This document shows, piece by piece, positions 24,603 to 33,488 of a stretch of 34,066 nt of DNA. The notes under the pieces are model-generated. The model was not told the DNA's origin and did not search any database. It saw only the letters and a program-made list of their open reading frames with translations. A program made the translations under genes and the position numbers. Numbering within the stretch: position 1 is the first letter of the stretch; each line of letters opens with the position of its first letter. This DNA comes from CAYOVG01 sp964407285 (GTDB taxonomy: Bacteria > Desulfobacterota > Syntrophobacteria > Syntrophobacterales > Syntrophobacteraceae): positions 1 through 34,066 of the forward strand of contig CAYOVG010000026.1 in NCBI GenBank assembly GCA_964407285.1, written 5' to 3'.

Positions 24603-25816
24603 GACCGTCCTCCCGGCAGAGTCTCTTTCAACCGCGTTTCCTCCTCGGTCAACAGGTGAAGGGCAATGCTCCGACCGATGCGATGCGCCAGAGCCACGGG
24701 GACCGCGTTGCCGAGCTGTCTCATTGTTTCGGTCCACGAGCCGTGGAATCTGAACCCGTCCGGAAACGTTTGAATTCTGGCCGACTCGCGCACGGTGAAG
24801 TAGCGAGTGGAGCCATCCGGCATAACCATCATGTTCTCGCCGCCGGGAACGCCATGGTCACCCGCCTTCAGGGCCTTGGCGGGAAGGTCGAGCGGACTGC
24901 CCGTGTGGCCCGGATAGGCTTTTGCTCCCGGTTGAAATGTGTGATCGCGAAAGAAGCCCATTGCACCATGTCGCCTGGGGTCCGGCAGGCCGGAGAGCGC
25001 GTCGCGCACCGTGCGCCAGGGTTTCGCCTCGCGAGAGCGCGAAAAGGAAAGCTGACGCAGCTTCGCGATTCTGTCGGAAAAACGCTCCGGCGCGGCGGGT
25101 CGCTCTTTCTCCGGTATTCGATGTCTTTCCCAATATTCTCCCGTTATCCACTGTTGATATATCAGGGCATCGAGACAGTGGGTTTCCCTTGGGAAGGCCC
25201 ACTCCCTTTTGATGTCGCTCCTGAACCCGACGATGAACACTCTTTCCCGCCGCTGTGGAACGCCGTAATCCGCCGCGTTGAGAAGGCGCGCGACGACATT
25301 GTACACGAGCCCATTCACCTTGCCGGAGGTTTTGTGCCGCTCGAGCCTTCCCAAATGATCGATCCATTCCTCGTCGGGCTTTCGGGTGACCTCGGGGTAG
25401 GAAAGCTGAAGGAGAATATACTGGAAGTAATTGGCAAAGGAGGCTCTTGTGATGCCTTTGACATTTTCGAAAACGAACCCTCGCGGGGCCAGCGTCCGAA
25501 CAACCTGGACGGCCGTGGGAAACATATTCCGACTATCCTTGTGGCCCATATGCTTTCCACCGAGCGAGAAAGGCTGGCAAGGCGGACCTCCGGAAACGAG
25601 GTCGATGTTGTCGGGCAGGCAGGCAAGATCGAATGTTCCGACATCGCCTTCGAATACCCGCCAATCTCGGACCAGTGGAAAGCCGGCCGCCTTGTTTTCC
25701 CGCAACGTATCGCAGGCCCATTTGTCCCACTCGATCACCGCGCTGTGTTCGAAACCCGCGAAACTCAGACCAAGCGCCAATCCCCCGGCGCCCGCAAAGA
25801 GCTCGACCGACTTCAT
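24599..25816 (-). CDS. DNA (cytosine-5)-methyltransferase of the R-M system
   Basis: A 405-residue C5 methyltransferase with all main motifs in order: motif I ELFAGAGGLALGL (SAM binding), motif IV GGPPCQPFS with catalytic C80, motif VI FENVKGI, motif VIII QRRERVFIVGFR. A target-recognition region of about 130 residues follows, then motif X (QLGNAVPVALAHRIG). It protects host DNA from the adjoining nuclease. GGAGG within the end of vsr serves as its SD. It sits between vsr (3-base gap) and the nuclease gene (overlap), all on one strand. Confidence 0.95.
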   Translation of the reverse strand: MKSVELFAGAGGLALGLSFAGFEHSAVIEWDKWACDTLRENKAAGFPLVRDWRVFEGDVGTFDLACLPDNIDLVSGGPPCQPFSLGGKHMGHKDSRNMFPTAVQVVRTLAPRGFVFENVKGITRASFANYFQYILLQLSYPEVTRKPDEEWIDHLGRLERHKTSGKVNGLVYNVVARLLNAADYGVPQRRERVFIVGFRSDIKREWAFPRETHCLDALIYQQWITGEYWERHRIPEKERPAAPERFSDRIAKLRQLSFSRSREAKPWRTVRDALSGLPDPRRHGAMGFFRDHTFQPGAKAYPGHTGSPLDLPAKALKAGDHGVPGGENMMVMPDGSTRYFTVRESARIQTFPDGFRFHGSWTETMRQLGNAVPVALAHRIGRSIALHLLTEEETRLKETLPGGRS

Positions 25817-25819
25817 TCC

Positions 25820-26230
25820 CTATTCCTCCGAAAGAAAGCGAATGATGCGTTCCTCAAGTGATTGCGGATCTCCCAGTTCGCACTCCCATACCACAAGATA
25901 CTTCCACCCCATGCCGCTCAGCCTGGCCTGATTGGCTTCATCCCTTATCCTGTTCCCATCGAGTTTCGGCACCCAGAAATCCAACTTTGACTTGGGTAGC
26001 CTGGCCAATCGGCAGTTCTCGTGACGGTGCCAGAAACACCCGTGTACGAAAATTGCCTTCCTTCGGCCCCTGAAAACGATATCTGGTTTCCCCGGCAGGT
26101 CGCCGGCGTGAAGCCGGTACCTGTATCCGAGTGAGTACACAAGGCGCCTGACGGCCATTTCCGGTCCCGTATCCCTGGCCTTCACCAGGGACATTCGCCG
26201 GCTTCTTTCTCGAACCGTAAGTGTGTCCAT
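25820..26230 (-). CDS. vsr: Very short patch repair endonuclease Vsr
   Basis: A 136-residue Vsr protein. RSRRMSLVKARDTGPEMAVRRLVYSLGYRYRLH, DLPGKPDIVFRGRRKAIFVHGCFWHRHENC and WVPKLDGNRIRDEANQ cover the full family pattern, with the active-site Asp in GKPDIVF and the zinc-binding HGCFWH region. Vsr nicks beside T in T-G mismatches made when 5-methylcytosine deaminates, which explains its pairing with a C5 methyltransferase. ATG 26230 gives the usual start; ATG 26245 is a close alternative. Confidence 0.93.
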   Translation of the reverse strand: MDTLTVRERSRRMSLVKARDTGPEMAVRRLVYSLGYRYRLHAGDLPGKPDIVFRGRRKAIFVHGCFWHRHENCRLARLPKSKLDFWVPKLDGNRIRDEANQARLSGMGWKYLVVWECELGDPQSLEERIIRFLSEE

Positions 26231-26366
26231 GATTGCCTGATTCATAACCTCGGCCACGCCCGCATTGCCCGCGCCGCGTAACCGGTGAGAGCGCAATAGA
26301 AAGCCGGTTGCGAATCCCGAAGGATCCGGGTCCGTTTTGCGCCGGCTCCAGGCCTCCAACCTCGCG

Positions 26367-26920
26367 CTATTCCCCTTGCCATTCCGCCATATAATCTCTT
26401 ACACGCATTCCAATCTCATCATCTGTCGGCTTGCCCGGAATGTCAAGGAAGTTCACCAGGAACCGCCCGCCCCTCGCTCGATAGAACTCGTCGTCGTCTC
26501 CGTCGCCTTCCGCGAGGACGGCAAGGAGTGATTCGAGAAAGGCGGGCGCGAGATGGAGTTCCAAACCCGGCTCCTCCTCATGAATACCACAACACTTAAC
26601 TTCGTCGTGGAGCACGATGCTTGTCCAATGAGCATGAAGCCGTTCTTCGGAGCCAAAATGATCGAGAGCCTTCTCCCCGGCGTCGGCTTCATACTCGTTG
26701 AGACTTTGGTCCCCGGTGAATTCGCACATCGTCATGCCGTAATCGGTTCTCCGCCAATAGGGACAGAGAACAGCCTTGCTCGGGCCCATGATACGGATGC
26801 TCGCGCAAGGTCTTCCCGTACCGACGGAGATCCACTCCGTCGTATTCATTTGGGCTTCATATCGACGACGGTATAACAGTAAGAGCCAAACGGGATCTTA
26901 TCGATGGACTTCCATTTCAT
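26367..26920 (-). pseudogene. Small Cys-rich protein, probably frameshifted
   Basis: ATG 26920 has GGAG six bases upstream and encodes 24 residues (MKWKSIDKIPFGSYCYTVVDMKPK) to a stop at 26846. A second frame starts at ATG 26849, overlapping that stop (ATGA) and with no SD, and gives 160 residues with CPYWRRTDYGMTMCEF and EVKCCGI. Small Cys-rich proteins of this general look carry IPxGxYCY, CPYW and a C-x-CGI element in one chain, so the two frames probably were one gene. A one-base loss around the AAA before the stop would explain it. Two coupled genes is the alternative. The function is unknown. Confidence 0.5.
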
Positions 26921-26991
26921 GAGTAGCTCCAATACCTCCGACGCGTGCCGGAACATCTTCAGGCAAGAACGATTAGTTCCATCCACACGCC

Positions 26992-27035
26992 CAATCGGGA
27001 TAGGGAGAGGCCTCACGGCCCCTCTCCTCCCACGC
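26992..27035 (-). mobile_element. Group II intron 3' end remnant (copy B)
   Basis: Nearly identical over about 43 bases to copy A at 21801-21843, including the GGAGAGG/CCTCTCC hairpin and the CCCTATCCCGAT end, in the same orientation. Upstream homology is lost within a few bases of GGGAGG, so only the last domain is left. It lies about 55 bases past the htpG terminator on the same strand. Confidence 0.7.
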
Positions 27036-27089
27036 ACGCCGCAACAACCGGAAGTGACCTGCGGGTCATGAAAGTTACTGGAATCGAAC

Positions 27090-27117
27090 TGAAAAGCGGG
27101 GCCGAACATACGGCCCC
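27090..27117 (-). terminator. Rho-independent terminator of htpG
   Basis: GGGGCCG (27098-27104) and CGGCCCC (27111-27117) form a perfect stem with a 6-base loop. On the minus strand it is followed by CGCTTTTCAG. It starts about 22 bases past the htpG stop. Confidence 0.8.
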
Positions 27118-27138
27118 GAACATTGACGATCGGCCGGA

Positions 27139-29052
27139 TCATTTACCGGCAGCCAGGTACCACCGGCTCGATTTGTTCAACAGGTCCTGTATGCGAGCCA
27201 CCATGGCGTGCGGGTCCTTGAGGTAGCCTTCCAGGAGGAGGGAGGACTCGAACAACTGCTCCACGGCGGAGGTCAGGTATTCGTCTCTGGGATTTTCCCT
27301 GCATATGGCCAGCAGGTTCCGTATGAACTGGTGATCCTTGTTCACCTCCATGATCTTCTTCGGAATGGAGGCGTCCTTCCCTATGATTTGCATTATTTTC
27401 TGCATGGAGGAAGTCATCCCGCCGTCGGGATTCACCAGGCAGCACGGGCTCTCGGAAAGCCTCGCGGACGCCCGCACCTCCGTCACCCGGTCTCCGAGAA
27501 TGTCCTTCATGCGGTCCAGCAGTTTCGCGAAAGCCTTCTCTTCCTCCGCATCCAGCGGATCAAGCTTATCCTCGTCCTTTTTCGACTCGAACGCATCGAG
27601 ACTCTTCGGGTCCGTATGTTCGACGGACTTGACGGTGAACTCCCTGTAGCTGTGAATCCCTTCCAGGGCGAACTCGTCGATGGGATCGAACAGGTAGAGC
27701 ACCTCCAGGTCCTTGTCCCGGAACATTTCCAGGTGCGGATTCATGGCAAAGCTCTCGCGGCTCGGTCCGGAAACGTAGTAGATTTCCTTCTGATCCGGTT
27801 TGGCCCGGTCGATATACTCATCGAGGGAAATCAGGCCGGCGGCGTCTTCGTTCCTCGAGGAATTGAAGCGCAGGAGCGGGATGAATTTCTCCCTGTTCAG
27901 GAAGTCGCTGTATCCCAGCTTGAACACCCTGCCGTGGGCCTTCCAGAACCGGCTGTACCTCTCGGGGTCGTCCCTGGCGATCTTCTGCAAGTGGGAAAGG
28001 ACGTCCCGAGTGATCACCGAAGTCATCTTCGATACGACAATGTTCTCCTGCAAGGATTCACGGGAAATGTTCAGGGGAAGGTCCTGTGAATCCACCACGC
28101 CGCGCAGGAATCCCAGGTATTCCGGCGCCAGGTCCTTATTCTCGTGCTGAATCAGGACCCGCCGCACGTAGAGATCGAGTCCGGGAGGCTCCCGCCTGAC
28201 GCCCGGAATATCGAAACTGCTCGACGGTATGAAGAGCAGGCTGCTGAACTGCACCGGGGCGTCCACGGAAATGTGGATGGTCTCCAGCGGCTCCTCCGCG
28301 TCGAACGTGAGGAACTTGTAAAACTCGTCGTACTGCTCCTTCTTGATGGAGAATTTCGGCTCGCGCCAGATGGCCGGGATGGTGTTTACCTGTTCGTCCT
28401 GGACGAAAATGGGGAAGGATATAAAATTGGAGTGCTTCTTGATAATCCCTTCAAGCCGCATCCTGTCGGCGAAATCGACGGTATCGTCCTTCAGGCGGAC
28501 CTCGATGACCGTACCGCGCTTGAGGTCCTCTCCTTCAAGAGGTGTTATTTCGTAGGTCCCCAGGCCGTCCGACCTCCACTCCACACCCGGCTCTTCCGCG
28601 ATATACGATTTGGTCTTGAGCACCACCTCGCGGGCAACCATGAATACCGAATAGAAACCGACACCGAATTTACCTATGATATTCTCCAGGTTGCCGCTTT
28701 CCTCCGACAGCTTCTTGATGAATTCGGCGGAACCGGATTTTGCTATGGTGCCGATATTCTGGATCACCTCTTCGCGCGTCATCCCGATTCCGGTATCTCT
28801 GATGGTTATGGTCTTGTTATCCTTGTCGAAGGTGATTCTGATTTCGGGCGTAAGTTCCGGGCCGGCCAGTTCGGGTTTGAGCTGGGCTTCAAACCGTAAC
28901 CTGTCGAGAGCATCGGATGCGTTGGAGATCAACTCTCGCAGGAATATCTCCCTGCTCGTGTAGAGAGAATGAACGAGGATGTCCAGAAGTTGCTTCACTT
29001 CAGCCTTGAATTCGTATTGAGACCTGTTTTCGTTTTCAGCCGTGCTTTCCAT
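27139..29052 (-). CDS. htpG: Molecular chaperone HtpG (Hsp90)
   Basis: A 637-residue Hsp90. The N-terminal GHKL ATPase domain has the family stretch YTSREIFLRELISNASDALDRLR, the ATP-binding DTGIGMTREE, and GKFGVGFYSVFMVA. The middle and dimerisation domains follow, with PLNISRESLQ in the middle domain. The chaperone folds or stabilises client proteins under heat and other stress. It lacks the C-terminal MEEVD of eukaryotic forms, as expected. GGAGGAAAG precedes ATG 29052. A TATAAT-type -10 on the minus strand is at 29187-29192; no clear heat-shock sigma-32 element was recognised. Confidence 0.97.
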   Translation of the reverse strand: MESTAENENRSQYEFKAEVKQLLDILVHSLYTSREIFLRELISNASDALDRLRFEAQLKPELAGPELTPEIRITFDKDNKTITIRDTGIGMTREEVIQNIGTIAKSGSAEFIKKLSEESGNLENIIGKFGVGFYSVFMVAREVVLKTKSYIAEEPGVEWRSDGLGTYEITPLEGEDLKRGTVIEVRLKDDTVDFADRMRLEGIIKKHSNFISFPIFVQDEQVNTIPAIWREPKFSIKKEQYDEFYKFLTFDAEEPLETIHISVDAPVQFSSLLFIPSSSFDIPGVRREPPGLDLYVRRVLIQHENKDLAPEYLGFLRGVVDSQDLPLNISRESLQENIVVSKMTSVITRDVLSHLQKIARDDPERYSRFWKAHGRVFKLGYSDFLNREKFIPLLRFNSSRNEDAAGLISLDEYIDRAKPDQKEIYYVSGPSRESFAMNPHLEMFRDKDLEVLYLFDPIDEFALEGIHSYREFTVKSVEHTDPKSLDAFESKKDEDKLDPLDAEEEKAFAKLLDRMKDILGDRVTEVRASARLSESPCCLVNPDGGMTSSMQKIMQIIGKDASIPKKIMEVNKDHQFIRNLLAICRENPRDEYLTSAVEQLFESSLLLEGYLKDPHAMVARIQDLLNKSSRWYLAAGK

Positions 29053-29458
29053 TCTCTTCTTTCCTCCCTCCTTTGGCGTAAATCCACTACGGTTAAGAGG
29101 TGTATGACTTGAACGGTCAGTGCCGGCGCACGGGTTTCCAGCTTCCAGGAACTGCCCCGTACCCGGCGGTGATTAAGAACGGATAAATTATACCATTCAT
29201 TCTATGATAAGGCTTTCGAGCGTGAAAATAAGTTTAGTTTCGCGCCATGTCAATCATGGAAGAAAGGGATCGCATTTTTTTCGTCTTTTCAACCCTTTAC
29301 CGTAGCGGAGCCTGGAGCTCCCGGCTTCCGGCGAGGTGAAAAAAATAGCGGCAGTCGTCTTTCGCTATGGTATAGTGTATTCTTATGCGAGTGCAGGTCT
29401 GCCGAATCGTAAGCCGTAAGCCATGGTTCAATTGTTTATTGCGGAAGAGGGGTGGAGC
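29053..29458. promoter_or_regulatory. Divergent promoter region of htpG and the mot operon
   Basis: About 400 bases between htpG and motA with no gene. On the minus strand a perfect TATAAT lies at 29187-29192 with no strong -35. On the plus strand TATAGT at 29371-29376 is a possible -10 for motA, also with a weak -35. The 29170-29300 part is AT-rich. Confidence 0.4.
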
Positions 29459-30271
29459 ATGTCCACTGGAATAGGCGTGTTTGTCGGTTTAGCGCTCATT
29501 TTGGGGGCGATGGCCCTCCAAAAGGGAAGCATGCGAGCTTTTCTGAACCTGGAAGCCCTCATGATTTGCCTTGGAGGAACCATGGCCGCCACTCTCATCA
29601 GCTTTCCGGCCCGGCGCGTGCTCAATTTTTTCTCGCTGGTGCTGAGGCTCTTCAAGGAAGAACGCGGTTCGATCATGGAAGATACCGTAGCGCGCCTGGT
29701 GGAACTGGGACACAAGGCATCCCAGGATACGATCTTCAGCCTGGAAAAGGACGCCCAAACGGAACAGAATCGCTATCTCAGGCTCGGACTCGCCCTCCTC
29801 GTGCAGGATGCCCCCGCAAATCGCATCAAACACCGATTCGCCATCGAAATGGAGGGAGTCAGGAGCCGCCACCAGGAGGGCATACAGTTATTCGGCTTCA
29901 TGGGAAAGATTGCCCCTTCCTTCGGACTGGTCGGAACGCTCATCGGCCTGATCAACATGCTGCAAGGCATTGGAAGCGACGTCACCCCGGAGACCCTCGG
30001 CCCGAGCATGGCGCTGGCCCTGGTCACCACCTTTTTCGGCGCCCTTCTGGCATTCTTCCTGTTCCTTCCGGCCTCGGAGAAGCTCAAAGCGTTCTCGGCC
30101 CAAGAAATTACTTTAATTCAAATGGTCCGGGAGGGTATATTGATGATACGGGAGGGACAAACCAGTCGCGAGATGGAAGAAATGTTGAACGCCTACCTTC
30201 CTCCCGGCAAGCGGCAATCGTTTGTGGAAAAAATGCTTATGGCCGCCGTGCGCGGTGCGAAATCCAGGTGA
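29459..30271 (+). CDS. motA: Flagellar motor stator protein MotA
   Basis: A 270-residue inner-membrane protein with four hydrophobic segments, two near the N-terminus and two at about 160-220, separated by a cytoplasmic loop that contacts the rotor. The MotA/TolQ/ExbB proton-channel segment KIAPSFGLVGTLIGLINML contains the conserved proline. It forms the ion channel with MotB. Start ATG 29459 follows GAGGGGTGGAG; an in-frame ATG 12 codons earlier has no SD. motB starts one base after the stop. Confidence 0.93.
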   Translation: MSTGIGVFVGLALILGAMALQKGSMRAFLNLEALMICLGGTMAATLISFPARRVLNFFSLVLRLFKEERGSIMEDTVARLVELGHKASQDTIFSLEKDAQTEQNRYLRLGLALLVQDAPANRIKHRFAIEMEGVRSRHQEGIQLFGFMGKIAPSFGLVGTLIGLINMLQGIGSDVTPETLGPSMALALVTTFFGALLAFFLFLPASEKLKAFSAQEITLIQMVREGILMIREGQTSREMEEMLNAYLPPGKRQSFVEKMLMAAVRGAKSR

Positions 30272-30272
30272 G

Positions 30273-31448
30273 ATGGGAAACGCTATGGGAGCCGGCGGGA
30301 AAAGCAGGTTTGAATGCGGCGAATGCGGAGCTGCCTACTCGATCGATCTCGCCAGAGTGCCGCCCGGCGCCACTTCATTCAAATGCCTGAAATGCTCCAG
30401 CCAGGTCGACATGGTCCCGGTTCCCCAACCCGCCGGCGCGAAAGGCAAGGATGCAGAGACTGCGAGGGGACTGCAGGCCCCTGCTCCATTGCCCGAATTA
30501 TCGGAAACGCAAACGGAAGATAGCGACCGGTTGCCGCCGGTACCCGTTGTCGCGGTCGCTCCGGCGAGGAGAAACGCCGTCCCGGAACCGGAACCGTCCG
30601 GTGAAAGGGACGATGATTGGGAGTACGGTCGTTACAGGTTCGATGCCGAAGAGGAAAATACGGGATGGCTCATGACCTATGGCGACATGATGTCGCTTCT
30701 CCTGGTTTTTTTCATTCTCCTGTTCGCGTTTTCCAATATCGACAAGAAGAAGTTCCAGGATATCATGGGCGCTATCAGCGGAGCGCTTGGCGGACATGTG
30801 GTGGTCGTTCCCGGAACTCCGCCTCCACCGGGTACGATTCCTCAGCTTCCTCCCGACCCGCTCGACCTTCTCCGGCAGGCCGTGGAGATGGAGAGGAGCA
30901 GGTTGTCCGGGCTTCAAACCCAGCTTCAAAAACTCATTGAAGAGAACAACATAGGAAACCGCATCACCCTCAATGATGAAAATGAAGGACTGGTGCTCGT
31001 GGTGCAGGATATGATAATGTTCGATTCCGGGCGCGCTGAAATCCGGGAGGAGATGCGCCCCTATCTTCAGAAGATCGGCAGTGTTCTTCGCAACATAGGC
31101 AGCCGGATCGCCGTCGAGGGACATACGGACGATGTGCCCATCCACAACGAACGTTTTTTTTCGAACTGGGAACTCTCCGTCACCCGCGCCACGAATGTGG
31201 TGCATTTCTTCCTGGAGCAATGCGGGTTGGACCCGGCTCGCCTGACGGCGTCAGGTTATGCGTTCTACAAACCCAGGTACGACCTCAATTCCACGGACAG
31301 GGAAAAGAACCGGCGCATCGAAGTGGTGATAAAGAAGAAGTACTCGGATGAGTTTGCCGAAGAACTCATACAATCTCTCGATCGGCAGCGGAAACAAAAA
31401 GAAGAAGAAGAGCGTCAGCGGCCGGAATCTCAACGACGAAAAAACTAA
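30273..31448 (+). CDS. motB: MotB-like stator protein with N-terminal zinc ribbon
   Basis: A 391-residue protein. Residues 11-45 form a zinc ribbon (C15, C18, C38, C41; MJ0042 type), then a Pro/Glu-rich linker to about 125. The single membrane helix at about 132-158 begins TGWLMTYGDMMSLLLVFF, with the proton-carrying D138 of MotB. The C-terminal OmpA/MotB domain (EGHTDDVPI, NWELSVTRA, GYAFYKP, NRRIEVVI) anchors to peptidoglycan. MotB usually starts just before the membrane helix, so the first 125 residues are an unusual cytoplasmic addition. ATG 30273 follows the motA stop; ATG 30285 is an alternative. Confidence 0.9.
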   Translation: MGNAMGAGGKSRFECGECGAAYSIDLARVPPGATSFKCLKCSSQVDMVPVPQPAGAKGKDAETARGLQAPAPLPELSETQTEDSDRLPPVPVVAVAPARRNAVPEPEPSGERDDDWEYGRYRFDAEEENTGWLMTYGDMMSLLLVFFILLFAFSNIDKKKFQDIMGAISGALGGHVVVVPGTPPPPGTIPQLPPDPLDLLRQAVEMERSRLSGLQTQLQKLIEENNIGNRITLNDENEGLVLVVQDMIMFDSGRAEIREEMRPYLQKIGSVLRNIGSRIAVEGHTDDVPIHNERFFSNWELSVTRATNVVHFFLEQCGLDPARLTASGYAFYKPRYDLNSTDREKNRRIEVVIKKKYSDEFAEELIQSLDRQRKQKEEEERQRPESQRRKN

Positions 31449-31464
31449 CGGCGGAATAATCGAT

Positions 31465-33195
31465 ATGGATGAAGGTACACCGATTCTGAATCTATCATCC
31501 TTGAGAGTGCTGCTCTTCAAGGAGGTAGAGGAACGCCTCATGGATTTCCACTCCATATCGAGGTGGTGCGGCTTGCACAACGTTACCATCGTGGAGCGGG
31601 TATCGGAAGCCGTCAAGTATGTCATCTCCGAGGATTTCGACCTCATTTTCGTGACCCATTTCGGCGACGCGAGGAGAACCACCCGTTTTCTCAAGGAGCT
31701 TTCCGGCATCGACGCCGTTTCGGGCACTCCGGTCATCGCCATCACGGGAGACCCCAGTGTTAAGACCGCCCTCGGCATAATGGCGAAGGGAGTATCCGCG
31801 ATCATGGTGTCGCCCCTCAGCCGAAGCGTCGTCGAGGATACGATACGCAAGGCCCTGAATGAACAGATAGGGAGCGATTCCACCAGGGAACGACTCGACC
31901 GCGCCCGCGCCCTCCTGAAAGCCGACAGGGTGGATGAAGCCGGCGACATATACCTGTCGTTTGTCTTCCAGGGCATCACCCACATAGACGCCTACCTGGG
32001 CCTCAGCGCGGTCGATTGCAGGAAAGGCCGCTGGCGGGAGGCGTTGCTCAATATCAAAAAGGCGCTCAAGCTCGTTCGGGCCTCTGAAACCAAAATCGAA
32101 TCGCACCGCCAGTTGTCGCGCATCATGCAGCACTATGGCATCTACTATGAAGGGCGGCGCCAGTTGGATGAGGCGATCAAGGCCTACCGCACATCCCTTT
32201 CAATGAACCCCTACAATATCGACAGCATACGCGCCCTTCTCAATCTGCTCCAGAAGCGGGACGCCGTGGACGACATGGTCAAGGTGATCAGAAAGGCGCA
32301 GTCCAATCTCCAGCCCTACACTGATCCCATGGAGGAAATCGCCGTCTGCGTGGACGAACTGGCCGGGAAGTACCTGTCGCTGGATATGCCCGTTCAGGCG
32401 AGGAAGCTGTACGAAAGGCTGGCGTCGCTGCCCCACGAGAATATCCAGGTGCATCTGAGGGTCGTGGACTTTTTCGAGAGGCGGGGCCACATAAGTTTTG
32501 CGCTGAACTATCTTTTGAAGCTGTGTGAAAAGGTCAGGGACCCGGATGTGCTCTACAAGCTCGGCAGCCTGCTCCTCGATTCCATGAAACGCTTCATGAG
32601 CGGCGGGACATCGGCCGCAAAGCCGGGCAAGGCGGAATCGGCGGACCTGAGCTTCTTCCAGGCCCACAGCAGGTCGCAGGTGCTTTCACTGGCCCAGAAA
32701 GTCCTGCACCAGGGACTTCTCATCGAACCCGATGACGAACGGTTCTGGCTGGCCGTGGCAAGGTGCCGGCTACGGCTCAAGGAGGAGCAGAGCGCCGTGG
32801 AAGTCCTGACGAGGCTCAGGGGGGCGCACACGAATGACCTGGACTTTCAGGTCCATGTTATCGAAATTCTCATCGATGAGGGAGCGTACGACCAGGCTTC
32901 CCGATGGCTGCGGGAGAGCATAGCCCTCTACCCCCGTGAGATCCGATTCTATCAACTGAACGCACGCCTTTGCCACGAGCAGAAGCAATACTTCGACGCC
33001 ATCGGCTTTCTCAAGCGCGGACTCGCCATGGAAACCGACAACACCGAGATTCTCATTTCCCTGGCCGAATCCTACCATGCCGCCGGGCAGTATTCCGACT
33101 CCATCGCCTACTATGAGAAAGCCGCCAGGCTCCTGCCCGAAGACCCCCGCATCCGTGAAGGCATGAGCGAAGCCCTGAAGAAAAAATACCAGTAA
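31465..33195 (+). CDS. Pseudo-receiver domain protein with TPR repeats
   Basis: A 576-residue cytoplasmic protein. Residues about 12-135 have the receiver fold pattern, but the phosphoacceptor position is T64 (FDLIFVTHFGD) and the conserved K-P is S-P (116-117), so phosphorylation is not expected; T94 remains. Residues about 145-570 are TPR-like helical repeats (for example EAIKAYRTSLSMNPYN and DSIAYYEKAARLLPEDP). TPR arrays mediate protein contacts. The gene starts 16 bases after motB with only a weak SD and is probably co-transcribed, which points to a motor or motility-linked scaffold role. No symbol is assigned. Confidence 0.8.
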   Translation: MDEGTPILNLSSLRVLLFKEVEERLMDFHSISRWCGLHNVTIVERVSEAVKYVISEDFDLIFVTHFGDARRTTRFLKELSGIDAVSGTPVIAITGDPSVKTALGIMAKGVSAIMVSPLSRSVVEDTIRKALNEQIGSDSTRERLDRARALLKADRVDEAGDIYLSFVFQGITHIDAYLGLSAVDCRKGRWREALLNIKKALKLVRASETKIESHRQLSRIMQHYGIYYEGRRQLDEAIKAYRTSLSMNPYNIDSIRALLNLLQKRDAVDDMVKVIRKAQSNLQPYTDPMEEIAVCVDELAGKYLSLDMPVQARKLYERLASLPHENIQVHLRVVDFFERRGHISFALNYLLKLCEKVRDPDVLYKLGSLLLDSMKRFMSGGTSAAKPGKAESADLSFFQAHSRSQVLSLAQKVLHQGLLIEPDDERFWLAVARCRLRLKEEQSAVEVLTRLRGAHTNDLDFQVHVIEILIDEGAYDQASRWLRESIALYPREIRFYQLNARLCHEQKQYFDAIGFLKRGLAMETDNTEILISLAESYHAAGQYSDSIAYYEKAARLLPEDPRIREGMSEALKKKYQ

Positions 33196-33488
33196 CGTCC
33201 GGCAAATCGCGCCAAATCCACTTCCTCCGGTAAGAAGCCGGAGATATCCCGAAGGAACTCGATCCCGCCCGCGCCGCTCGCGGCTGCCGCTGTTCACCCT
33301 CCGTGTCCTTGCCGCCGCCCATGCCGGATATCGGCATTGCTTCTGCAACCCCTCACCACCTACTCCCGTCAGGATTTGGATAAACGAATGCCGTTTACGA
33401 ATTGCGGGGATGAATTCTCTCAAATTGGAGACATTCATTCAGCGTTCATGTCGTGAGCGCCACCGACAATTCGGTTATCCCCGGCAGA
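33196..33488. other. Intergenic region between the convergent TPR gene and sigma-54 activator
   Basis: About 290 bases with no supported gene. CTCCGG/CCGGAG near 33227-33246 forms a small hairpin 30 bases past the TPR gene stop, without a T-tract. Nothing else stands out. Confidence 0.4.

Noticed and set aside
24656..25861. A 401-codon plus-strand frame over the methyltransferase
   Set aside because: It is antisense to the C5 methyltransferase and has no domain.
21801..27035. Prophage or integrative element
   Set aside because: No integrase, transposase, relaxase or phage gene was found, and no tRNA attachment site. Only intron remnants bound the region.
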